59,070 nt of DNA, from NCBI RefSeq assembly GCF_900103455.1, contig NZ_FNHI01000034.1, forward strand, positions 1-59,070. The letters are read 5' to 3'. Positions 1-8,000 of the stretch are shown here, one piece after another. The notes under the pieces are model-generated. The model was not told where the DNA came from. It made no database searches and saw only the letters and a list, made by a program, of their open reading frames with translations. The position numbers and the translations under genes are program-made. The DNA comes from Streptomyces wuyuanensis (lineage in GTDB: Bacteria; Actinomycetota; Actinomycetes; Streptomycetales; Streptomycetaceae). The number at the start of each line of letters is the position of its first letter. The first letter of the stretch is position 1.

Positions 1-94
1 CTCGCAGAGGGTGGCGAAGAGCCGGTCGACCGGGACGCTCAAGGCGTGGGCGAGGGCGTGCCAGGTTCTGAGGGTTCCGATGGTGCGGCCCTGC
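1..94 (-). pseudogene. XRE-family regulator, C-terminal half (split by IS21)
   Basis: Read on the minus strand, this piece gives GRTIGTLRTWHALAHAL and then VPVDRLFATLCE, running off the window edge. This is the second half of an XRE-type helix-turn-helix DNA-binding domain. It joins in frame to the N-terminal half at 2774-2915 when the intervening IS21 element and one copy of the 5-bp duplication are removed, restoring the sequence ...LIEIEQ-GRTIGT.... As it stands the gene is broken. Its regulon is unknown. Family assignment is confident; function is not. Confidence 0.75.
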
Positions 95-172
95 TGTCGG
101 CGTACTCGGCTATGTGCAGAGCTGCGTACGGATGAACGTGCAGAGCAGTGAGCCTTGTGAAGTGCGAGCGTC

Positions 173-595
173 GTGGTTCGAGATGATGGAGAGGTGTCTC
201 TTCGCTATTTCAATCAGACCGGCTGGACCGCGATCTTCAACGGCACCGACACAGAGATCGGCCGCATGGTGCGTGTGGAGGGCTGGGACCAGGCGACCGG
301 GACGGCCCTGGTCGTCGATCCCAAGCGCGGCGCCCTGCGTGCGGTGACGGACTATGAGGACTTCTCCCACCTGGAGCGAGCCGACCAGGTCGTGGCCGCG
401 GTGCCTGGTGGAGGGTGGCGGGTGCACTGGAAGGACGAGGGACCGGGGGGAACGCCGCTGACGGAACAGGTGCTGGCCTGGCTCATCACCTCGCAGGGGC
501 GGGCGACGGCCATCACGGTCGATGCCCAGGGGCATGTCGAGGATGCCGATGGCGCCGATGCCTTCATCGCGCCGGGCGAAGATCCGGTGCACTGA
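173..595 (+). CDS. Hypothetical 140-aa passenger protein inside the IS21 element
   Basis: This ORF has high third-position GC and starts at GTG 173. It runs convergently toward istB and stops 10 bp before istB's stop codon. The protein is acidic, with no visible membrane segment, signal peptide or metal motif. It contains several Trp/Gly turns (QTGWTAIF, GGGWRVHW) that suggest a small all-beta or mixed fold. I do not recognise the family. It lies wholly within the terminal repeats, so it is mobilised with istAB. It could be a captured host gene or an accessory factor. The coding call rests on codon use and packing; the function is unknown. Confidence 0.6.
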   Translation: MVRDDGEVSLRYFNQTGWTAIFNGTDTEIGRMVRVEGWDQATGTALVVDPKRGALRAVTDYEDFSHLERADQVVAAVPGGGWRVHWKDEGPGGTPLTEQVLAWLITSQGRATAITVDAQGHVEDADGADAFIAPGEDPVH

Positions 596-605
596 TCGCA
601 GCTGG

Positions 606-1376
606 TCAGGCCACGTCGTTCTCCCGCTCGATGGCCTGGAGGCGGTTCTTGAGCCGGTAGCTGGGGCCGTTGATGGAGATCACTTCGCAGTGGTGGAGGA
701 GTCGGTCGAGAATCGCGGTGGCGAGGACCTCGTCGCCGAAGACCTGGCCCCATTCGCTGAAGGTCTTGTTCGAGGTCAGGATGATCGATCCCTTCTCGTA
801 GCGCTTGGAGATGACCTGGAAGACCAGGTTCGCCTCGGCTCGTTCGAGGGGCTGGTAGCCGACCTCGTCCACCACGAGGACGCCGGGCCGCAGGTAGGTG
901 CCGAGCTTGTTCGTCAGACGCCCGGCGGTCTCGGCAGCCTTGAGGTTGCGGACCATGTCGTCGAGGCTGGTGAAGTAGATCGAGTAGCCGGCCCGGCAGG
1001 CCGCGACCGCCAAGGCGACGGCGATGTGCGTCTTGCCCACCCCGGGTGGCCCGAGCAGGGCGGCGTTCGCCTTGCCCTCGACGAACGAGAGGGTGGCGAG
1101 GTCCTTGACCTTGCGCGGGTCGAGCTCGGGCTGGAAAGGGAAGTCGTACTCGTCGAGCGTCTTGTGGTGCGGCAGCTTCGAGAGCCGCAGGCCTTGGCGG
1201 AAGCGGCGGTCGTCGCGGACGGCCAGTTCCTCGGAAAGGACCAGGTCGAGGAAGTCGAGGTAGCCCATCTTCCCCTCGTCGGCCCTGCGGGTGTATTCCC
1301 TGATGGTTTCCGCGAGGTGGGGCAGGCCGAGCTTGCCGGCCGTGTTGCGGATGCGGGTGGAGACCAGCTCGCTCAA
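606..1376 (-). CDS. istB: IS21 helper ATPase IstB
   Basis: This 256-aa AAA+ ATPase is the transposition helper that selects the target and stimulates IstA. The Walker A motif is GPPGVGKT, Walker B is VLVVDEVGY, and sensor-like segments ILTSNKTFSEW and LDRLLHH follow, all in IstB order; length matches the family (about 250 aa). The TTG start at 1376 overlaps the istA stop (TTGA overlap), with GAGGGAA upstream as a ribosome site, so the two genes are translationally coupled. A much longer ORF on the opposite strand is only a codon shadow. Confidence 0.95.
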   Translation of the reverse strand: MSELVSTRIRNTAGKLGLPHLAETIREYTRRADEGKMGYLDFLDLVLSEELAVRDDRRFRQGLRLSKLPHHKTLDEYDFPFQPELDPRKVKDLATLSFVEGKANAALLGPPGVGKTHIAVALAVAACRAGYSIYFTSLDDMVRNLKAAETAGRLTNKLGTYLRPGVLVVDEVGYQPLERAEANLVFQVISKRYEKGSIILTSNKTFSEWGQVFGDEVLATAILDRLLHHCEVISINGPSYRLKNRLQAIERENDVA

Positions 1377-2716
1377 GACGTTTCCCTCGTGCTCGGACGG
1401 GTGGTGAAGGGGCGGGTTCCGGTCAGCTCGTCATAGACAGACAGCGGCCGGCGACCGACCTCGATATGGGTGGCCGCGGCCCGGTTCAGCAGAGCCTGCA
1501 AAGGCCCTGCCTCCTCGCCCCGAGGACGTTCGCGACGGGGCTGTGGCAGGACATCGCCGGTGGTGGTCCGGCGTCCCTTGCCCGTGGGCAGGCCGTCCCA
1601 GTGGGCCTCTTCGACGACGCGGACGCCACGGCCGATCGCCCGCGGGTGGATCGCCAGCAGCGTCTCGCCGCTGGAGTCGGCGATGGTGGAATGCAGCATG
1701 ATCTGCGACTTCGTGGCCCGGATCTCCACCAGCTGCCGGGGGCGGACCCTGCGGGCGGGCACCGAGTAGAGGTTTCCGCTGAAGGCGACCAGGCAGTCCT
1801 TGCCGACCGGCCGCAGGTGCCGCTCGGCAACCAGATACGGGGTCGGCGGCAGAGGCCTGAGAGCCACGTGATCACGGGCCGCCCGTTCCCCGATGATCTG
1901 CTGGTGGGTCCTGTGGGCCTGGGCCCGTCGCTGCGGGACCCAGGTAATGAAGGCGGCGTCCATCTCCTCGACGGAGGAGAAGGACCTGCCGGACAGGACG
2001 TGGTCGCGGACGATCAGGACCTGGCGCTCGACGCGTCCCTTGCCGGTGGGCCGGTAGGCGGCCAGGACGTCGATGTCGAAGTCGTAATGGCCGGCGAACC
2101 CGACCGCTTCCGGGTGCAGCGGGACCGCCTCGCCTGGGGCGACGTGGCGTCGGACGACGGTCTTCGTGCGGTCGTAGACGATCGTCATCGGCACCCCGCC
2201 GAAGTGGGCGAACGCGCGGCGGTGGCAGTCGAAGAACGGCTGCAGGTCCTGGCTGGTGGTGAAGCAGCAGAACGGGTCGCGCGAGTACGACAGCGTCATG
2301 TGGAAGGAGTAGACCTTCGGGATGCCCATGTGGGCGAGGATCTTGCCCTCGTCGCCCCAGTCCACCTGGGCCTGGGCGCCGGGGATCACCTCAAAGCGAC
2401 GGTACATGCCCGCCAGCTCATTCGGCGTGATGCCGAGTTCCTCGGCGATCCGGGGTCGGGCTTCCTGAACGTAGAGCTTGGTCCGCTGGTAGTTGCCGGT
2501 GAACCCGTACTCCGCTGCGAGCCGCTCGTGGATCACGGCGGCCTTCATCAGGATCTCCGCCCGCAACATCGAGTCGACCAGCGGCGCGAACTCGTCGATC
2601 ACCCTGACCCGTGACCGGCCGTTCGGCGACCGGCGTGGAGGCGCGGCGGGGCCGTCGGCTGCCAAGTACTTGCTGACCGTCCGCCAGTTCAGGCCCGTCT
2701 CCTTGGCGACCTCCAT
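1373..2716 (-). CDS. istA: IS21 transposase IstA
   Basis: This is a 447-aa DDE transposase. An N-terminal helix-turn-helix (ETGLNWRTVSKYL) is followed by the RNase H-like core with AQVDWGDEG (first Asp), VYDRTKTVV (second Asp) and KGRVERQV (Glu region), then the C-terminal beta-barrel seen in IstA. I chose ATG 2716 because the reading frame upstream of it runs through the internal inverted repeat and then out of the element. No strong ribosome site is visible there, so the start is the weakest part of this call. Transcription is presumably from the element's right end; the stop overlaps istB. Confidence 0.92.
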   Translation of the reverse strand: MEVAKETGLNWRTVSKYLAADGPAAPPRRSPNGRSRVRVIDEFAPLVDSMLRAEILMKAAVIHERLAAEYGFTGNYQRTKLYVQEARPRIAEELGITPNELAGMYRRFEVIPGAQAQVDWGDEGKILAHMGIPKVYSFHMTLSYSRDPFCCFTTSQDLQPFFDCHRRAFAHFGGVPMTIVYDRTKTVVRRHVAPGEAVPLHPEAVGFAGHYDFDIDVLAAYRPTGKGRVERQVLIVRDHVLSGRSFSSVEEMDAAFITWVPQRRAQAHRTHQQIIGERAARDHVALRPLPPTPYLVAERHLRPVGKDCLVAFSGNLYSVPARRVRPRQLVEIRATKSQIMLHSTIADSSGETLLAIHPRAIGRGVRVVEEAHWDGLPTGKGRRTTTGDVLPQPRRERPRGEEAGPLQALLNRAAATHIEVGRRPLSVYDELTGTRPFTTRPSTRETS

Positions 2717-2773
2717 CAGGAACCCTGCACGTTCATCCGTACGCGGTCCTGCACGTTCACGTGTACGCCGACA

Positions 2774-2915
2774 CCTGCTCGATCTCGATGAGAGTGCGCC
2801 TGGCCAGGCCACTGCGGCGGGCCAGCTCGTCGTAGCTCCAGCCGCGTTCGCTCCTCAGGCGCGCGAGCTCCAGGCGGAGCGCGGCGAGGTTCGGGTCGGG
2901 CGGGAAGATCGTCAC
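2774..2915 (-). pseudogene. XRE-family regulator, N-terminal half (split by IS21)
   Basis: From GTG 2915 the frame reads VTIFPPDPNLAAL, then RLRSERGWSYDELARRSG and LARRTLIEIEQ, the first helices of an XRE helix-turn-helix. The IS21 end cuts in immediately after the Gln codon, leaving about 47 native residues before a few IS-encoded ones and a stop. The remaining domain is at 1-94 on the far side of the element. The start is supported by a GC-rich promoter region upstream that holds repeated 17-mers, which may be its own operators. The broken gene is very likely inactive. Confidence 0.75.
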
Positions 2916-2929
2916 CCCACCATCCGACG

Positions 2930-3012
2930 GTGCAGAACCCTGCCCTGTCAGTGCAGACCTCTGCCCTATTTCCGCAGGTGGCCGCCATACGGTGGAGGGC
3001 AGAGGTCTGCAC
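2930..3012. promoter_or_regulatory. Operator-like repeat array upstream of the XRE gene
   Basis: Three copies of a 17-mer are present. GTGCAGACCTCTGCCCT (2951-2967) has a perfect inverted copy at 2996-3012. A near-identical direct copy, GTGCAGAACCCTGCCCT, lies at 2930-2946, exactly 21 bp (two helical turns) from the first. They sit 15-97 bp upstream of the XRE start codon, where an autoregulatory operator would lie. A remnant of a transposon end is an alternative. Confidence 0.5.
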
Positions 3013-3109
3013 CACGGTGTGCCGCCGACACTCACCCGCTTCCCGCACGGAGCGGATCGGGATCTGACGCTTGGGCAGGAGGAATGGACGCCTCATGAGG
3101 CTGTGCACG

Positions 3110-3408
3110 CTGCGCCCTCACCCGGGCTTCGGTCCACTCGTCGTTCTGCTCGGCCAGGACCGCCCCGACCAGCCGGATGACGGCGGTGCGGTCGGGGAAG
3201 ATGCCGACCACGTCTGTGCGGCGGCGGATCTCCTTGTTCAGCCGCTCCTGCGGGTTGTTCGACCAGATCTGTCGCCAGATCTCACGCGGGAAGGCCGTGA
3301 AGGCCAGCAGGTCATGCTGGGCAGCGTCCAAGTGGGCTGCGGCTTTCGGGAACTTGGCCTCCAGCGCGTAAGTCGCCGCGCACAGCACCTGCTGGGCGAA
3401 AGCGGGCC
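3110..3408 (-). pseudogene. IS256-family (mutator) transposase, C-terminal relic
   Basis: On the minus strand the frame shows KFPKAAAHLDAAQHDLLAF, AFPREIWRQIWSNNPQERL and NKEIRRRTDVVGIFPD, the hallmark C-terminal block of mutator-type transposases including the catalytic Glu region. Everything N-terminal to about 3408 is missing, where an ISL3 relic on the other strand begins. After NDEWTEAR the sequence no longer matches the family. This is a dead fragment; the boundaries are approximate. Confidence 0.8.
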
Positions 3409-4195
3409 CGCCCCGGCCGAGGGGAGACAGGCCGCCACCACGCGCGAGCGCTGGCAGCAGGTCCACGCCCTGCGCGAGCGCGGAGTCGGACTTCTGGAGT
3501 GCGCGCGGCGACTGAACCTGGCCCTCAACACCGTCAAGCGCTACGACCGCGTCGCCGAGCCCGAGCGCCTCATCCGCGCCCCCAAGTACCGGCCCACTCT
3601 CGTGGATCCCTACCGCGATCACCTGCGCCGGCGCCGGCTGGAGAACCCGGCCGTCCCTGTCACCCATCTCCTCCAGGAGATCAGGGAGCTGGGCTACACC
3701 GGCAGCTCGAACCTGCTCGTCCGCTACATCAACCAGGGCCGCGTCGAGGCGGACCGGCCCGCACTCTCGCCCCGGCGTCTGACCCGCTACCTGCTCACCC
3801 GCCCAGACCGCCTCAAAGACCACCAGCGGGAACGCATCGAGGCCGCCCGCACCGCCTGCCACGAGATGACCGCTCTGGCCGACCTCATCCACCACTTCGC
3901 CGTGCTGCTGGATCCCGCCGACGGCAATGCCGCCCTGCTGAGCACCTGGATCACCTCGGCCCAGGCCGAGGACCTGCCCCACCTGCATGCCTTCACCCGG
4001 GGCCTCGAGAAGGACCACGCCGCAGTCGACGCCGCCCTCACCCTGCCGCACCACAACGGCGGCACCGAAGGAGTCAACAACAAAACCAAGCTGATCAAGC
4101 GCCAGATGTACGGCCGCGCGAGCTTCCCCCTCCTCCGCCACCGCATCCTCCTCGCCTGACCACACCCTCCGTCACCACCGACTACGGAACAGACC
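3409..4195 (+). pseudogene. ISL3-family transposase, C-terminal relic with one inverted repeat
   Basis: The frame (to 4159) contains ERGVGLLECARRLNLALNTV, DLPHLHAFTRGLEKDHAAV and the Glu-bearing GGTEGVNNKTKLIKRQMYG, closely resembling the C-terminal half (about residue 255 onward) of the full ISL3 transposase at 36268-37803. The stop is followed by CTCCGTCACCACCGACTACG, a diverged version of the ISL3 terminal repeat. The N-terminal zinc and first catalytic regions are absent. It is a different, older copy than the one at 36 kb. Confidence 0.82.
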
Positions 4196-4206
4196 CGCTC
4201 GTTTGA

Positions 4207-4403
4207 CAGACCCTCCGGTGGGAGACGCTGTCCACAGGCCAGCAGGCCGTCAACCGGTCCCACGCGAAGATCCGGGCCCTGGTCGGGCAGGCCGTCGCCA
4301 CCCTCAAGTCCTGGCGGCTTCTCCGCAAGCCCGCTGCTCGACCACCGGCATCACGAGCCTTGTTCAGGCTGTCCTCACCCTGCATCTGGCCAGCTCAGGC
4401 TGA
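4207..4403 (+). pseudogene. IS5-family transposase, C-terminal relic with a frameshift
   Basis: One frame gives QAVNRSHAKIRALVGQAV and ATLKSWRLLRK. After about 4330 the frame must change to read CSTTGITSLVQAVLTLHLA and then a stop. Together these are the C-terminus of an IS5-type DDE transposase. One base appears to have been lost around 4327-4333 (Lys-Leu-Arg expected, Lys-Pro read). The fragment directly follows the ISL3 end, so it is likely the truncated host of that insertion. Confidence 0.75.
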
Positions 4404-4441
4404 AGATGGAAAAGGCTCACTGACGTTGCCGTCAAGACGCC

Positions 4442-4477
4442 ACAGGCGCCCCGCCAAAGAATTGGTGGGGCGCCTGT
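4442..4477. terminator. Hairpin between the IS relic and the immunity gene
   Basis: Left arm 4442-4455 (ACAGGCGCCCCGCC) pairs with right arm 4464-4477, 14 bp with one G-T pair and an 8-nt A/T-rich loop. It lies 27 bp downstream of the stop of the 4504-5022 minus-strand gene, where an intrinsic terminator for the toxin/immunity operon would be. No clear U-tract is seen. Confidence 0.6.
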
Positions 4478-4503
4478 CGGCGTAACGGAAGACCATCAGC
4501 AAT

Positions 4504-5022
4504 CTATTTGAGCGGGGCCCTCCAAATCTCCACGTCACGCGACAGGGCAATGGACCACACATCCCCTGGCGCCGGAATTCCAGGATCACTCAAACGCTCA
4601 TCTATCACGTGAATGAGTGCGCGGGATTCAGGGATCCAGAATCTCCTATAGCGCGATCGCGTAGCATCCTCGATCGCTTCCACCCTGACGCCAACTTCAA
4701 GGACGGATTGCATCAAGCCGGAGAAATGGATTCGATCCGGGAAGGCTCCGTACGCACGGAATAGCGACTCAGGAATCACATCCCCGTGAGGCAGCGGCAA
4801 TCGGTGCACCTGGACACTAATCCCGACACAATCCCATGATCCTTCGGATCGCAGGAATGACAGCTCCACGAGACCATAGTCTCGACGCATGCGACCTTTG
4901 CGCACATCATCGACGTACTCGTCGCCGAGGGCCTGCTCCCATTGAGCAGGGCTGGACCCCAACCCCAACCCTCGGACTTGACCAGTCACGGACACATCGC
5001 TGAAGAAGCTCAGACCAGTCAC
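4504..5022 (-). CDS. Probable immunity protein for the adjacent RHS toxin
   Basis: A 172-aa soluble protein with no signal peptide or membrane segment, so it would act in the cytoplasm of the producer. It starts at GTG 5022, overlapping the toxin stop codon by 4 nt (GTGA), the tight toxin-then-immunity arrangement typical of polymorphic toxin loci. The sequence is moderately acidic with mixed alpha/beta character (RRDYGLVELSFLR, SRYRRFWIPESRALI). I cannot assign it to a named Imm family. Base composition in this stretch and the toxin tip is visibly lower in GC than in the neighbours, as expected of exchangeable toxin/immunity cassettes. The role is inferred from position. Confidence 0.7.
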   Translation of the reverse strand: MTGLSFFSDVSVTGQVRGLGLGSSPAQWEQALGDEYVDDVRKGRMRRDYGLVELSFLRSEGSWDCVGISVQVHRLPLPHGDVIPESLFRAYGAFPDRIHFSGLMQSVLEVGVRVEAIEDATRSRYRRFWIPESRALIHVIDERLSDPGIPAPGDVWSIALSRDVEIWRAPLK

Positions 5023-8000
5023 CCCATCTTCTCCAATGCCTTGATGAGGAAGTGTATCTCGGCTGCCCGATTAGACTGCATACCAAACTCTCCCGCATTC
5101 ATGCTGGCGCGAGCTGACTTGGCCTTATCGATAATATCGGCCCTTAGGCTCGGATTCGAATGGATCTCATCCAGAACCTTCTGGACCTCTTTCGGGCTAG
5201 CCGTCCCGGTCCGAAGGCGAATGCCTTGAGCACCAATTCCGCCTTGACCATTCGGGAAGATCCTGACCTCATTCTTCCCAATGTGGACATGAGCCCCCTT
5301 GGTTGCCCAATCCTGGTATGCAACGGACGCGTGAATGCATCCATTGGAATTGTGCACCAGGACCGGCGTGTCCCCCGCCAGCACATAGTACGTGTGGAGG
5401 TCGTCCACCGTCAGGTTGTACGTGCGCGCGTGCTTGGTGTAGGTGCGGTTCCCCGCCACGATGACGGTGGCGTTGTCGTCCGTGAGGAGTGTCATGCCCG
5501 ACTTGAGGTCGCCGGCCTCGACCCATCGCTTCTCGGACGGGGACCAGAAGGGGTGCTCGTGTGTCGCTGTGAGCTTTTCTGTTCCATCCGGGGTTGCGAT
5601 CGTGAGCTCGTTGAAGTGCTTGTCGTCCGTGGTGACGATGAGGCGGGTGACCTTCCGGGGTCCGGTTTCTCCGGTCTCTGGGTCGGTGGCCAGGACTTCG
5701 TCGCCAAGCTCTACATCTTCAATGTCCTTGGTCGCCCCGTCGGACATGAGCACGTCGGTTCCAGCGAGGAAGCACTTACAGGGTCCCCCTCGTAGTGCTG
5801 CTCGCGCGCCGCGTGATGCCGCGATGGCCTCGGGGAGAGCCTTGAAGACAGCATCCGCCACCTTGTACCAACTGTTGTCAACAGCGCACTTTTCGGCGTT
5901 GTGGAGACAGTAGGTGGCTGCGATCTTCTTGGCGCCGGCTACATCGCGGGTATTCACCCAATGGCGATAGGCCGCGGAACAGCCTGCTCGGCCGTAGCAG
6001 GCCATGGCGGTCCGGTCGCCGTCGCCCATAGGCGTGTCCCAGTAGTCGCCTCCGTTCACCCGGTAATAGTTCATCCAGGCTCGAGTGAGGCGGTCTTCGT
6101 CGTCGGTGGTCGGCCCCATGGCGAGCAGCGCCTTTTCGAGCTCGCGTGTGACGTCGCCGCTTTGGTGTGAGCTGGCTGTTCCGTCTGAATCGCCACCACC
6201 GCCGGTGTTGATCTTGTCGGGTTGGCCGCTCTGGCCGCCACTGGGGTTGGTGGGGCAGCCGTCCTGGTTGGGGCCGCTACCGCAGCCCAGGCCGAGGCCT
6301 GACGGGTCGGAGAAGGTAACGGGGTTCTGGGCGCCGTAGCTGTAGCCGCTGAGCGTTTGGTGCTTGTCGAGTTCCAGCAGGGGGTCGACGCTGATGAACT
6401 GGCCGATGGTGGGGTCGTACTCGCGGGCGCCGATATGGGTCAAGCCGGTCGTGGTGTCTGCAGGCTTGCCGAGGAAAGCCTTGTCGTCCGGCCATGACGT
6501 CGGTGCTGACCCACGGGATGCGCCGAAGGGAGTGGTGTAGCGCTTGGTGACCGCCATGGTGGTGGCATCGAGGACGAGGCTTGATGTGCCGTGGTGGTCG
6601 CCGGCGAGGAAGCTGAGCTTGCTGCCGGTGACGCCTGCTGTGGCAGTGCGCAGGGCGATGGTCTGGCCGGCGGCGGTGTAGTAGCGGGTGCCGGTCAGGG
6701 TCTTGGTGGTGCCCTTGGTAGTGAGGCGGACCTCGGTGGCGCCGAGGTAGAGGACGGCGTCGCCGTCAGCCGTGGTGTTGCGGCGGATGAGGAGTTCGCC
6801 AGCAGCGTCGTAGAGGTAGCTGGTGCCGGTGGCGGGCTTTCCGCCTGCGGCGGGCTCGGACGTGCCGACGAGTTTGCCTTCGGTGTTCCAGGTCAGGGTC
6901 TGCTGGGCCTGGGTGCCGGGACGGCTGGTGGTGTTACCGGCTTCGTCGTAGCCGTAGGTGCCGGCCCTGGCTCCTGTGGTCGAGACCACAGGGTGGGGCT
7001 GGTTGTTGGCTGTGCCGTAGGTGTAGTCGGTGGTCTTGTCGCCTGCCGTGGTGTGCTGGGTTTCCAGGTCGCGCTGGCCGGAGCTCGTGTAGGTGTAGCT
7101 GGTCCAGTAGGGCGCTGCGCCGTCGAGGTTGGCGACGGTGCGTCCGCTGGTGTCACAGCTGGCGGTCTTCGGAGTCCATGCGTGGCTGATTCGGCGATGG
7201 GTGTCGTAGGTGAAGCACTGGTAGTCGGCCTTCGAGGTGCCGCCTTGGGTGGTGGCGTCGAAGATCGAGGTGACGTTGCCGGCCTTGTCCTGGGTGTACT
7301 TCAGCTCCTGCGGCATGTAGCCGTGGACCGTGTCAGTGACGTAGGAGCGGGTGAGGCGGCGGGTGCCTTGCTCGTAGTCGAAGCTGAGGTAAGCCTTGGC
7401 GTCTGTGCTGTTCCTGCCCAGGGTGAGCTGGCGTACGTCCCCGGTCTCGGAGTACAGGGCTGCTTGCAGGTACTGGCTGGTGCCCTGGGCCGTGAGCTGC
7501 TGGCCGGTGGCGTTGTACGTGTTGGAGACGATCTCCGAGGGCAGACCGGCGACAGCCGGGCTGCCGGTCTGTGTCACCAACCCGGCGAAGTCGTACGCGG
7601 TGGAGAAGGACAGCGTCTGCGGGACACCGGCAGCGATGAGCGGGTCCCCGGTGGGCAGGATCAGCTGGCTGGCGGTCGGCCGGTAGAGCGGGTCGTAGGT
7701 GGTGACCTTCTGGGTGTAGGCCTTGCTGTTGGTCTGGCCGAAGCCGTTCTCGTAGCGGACGGCCGTGTCCTGCTGGCCCTTCTGGAGAACGTCGAAGGTC
7801 CAGGCGGCGAGCTTGGTGGCGTCGGTCTTGGTGCCGTCCCAGAGGCCGGTCTTGCGGCCGAGGACGTCGTACTCGGAGATGAGTTTGTTGCCGGGGCGCG
7901 AGTCGCTGGAACCGACGGCCTGATCGAGGTCGTTGTACTCCGTGGTGGAGGTGCCGGTGTCCGGGTCCTTGGCAGTGACCTGGCGGCCGAAGAGATCGTA

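Larger units (their letters stand above)
95..2773 (-). mobile_element. Complete IS21-family insertion sequence with a passenger ORF
   Basis: The element begins TGTCGGCGTAC (95-105) and ends GTACGCCGACA (2763-2773), a perfect 11-bp terminal inverted repeat with the TG...CA ends typical of IS21. CCTGC flanks it on both sides (90-94 and 2774-2778), a 5-bp target duplication. A second, internal 20-bp perfect inverted repeat lies at 124-143 and 2725-2744, matching the multiple terminal repeats known in IS21. Inside are istA, istB and a convergent 140-aa ORF. The intact duplication and intact ORFs suggest a recent insertion. Confidence 0.93.

Noticed and set aside
522..1436. 304-aa plus-strand ORF over istB
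   Set aside because: Antisense of an IstB gene with intact Walker motifs.
3032..4165. Long ORFs on both strands across the IS relics
   Set aside because: Each joins a real transposase relic on one strand to meaningless antisense sequence of its neighbour; they are artefacts of high GC and lack of stops.
4203..4403. 66-aa intact ORF at the IS5 relic
   Set aside because: Only its end is homologous; the first two thirds are out of frame with the transposase.
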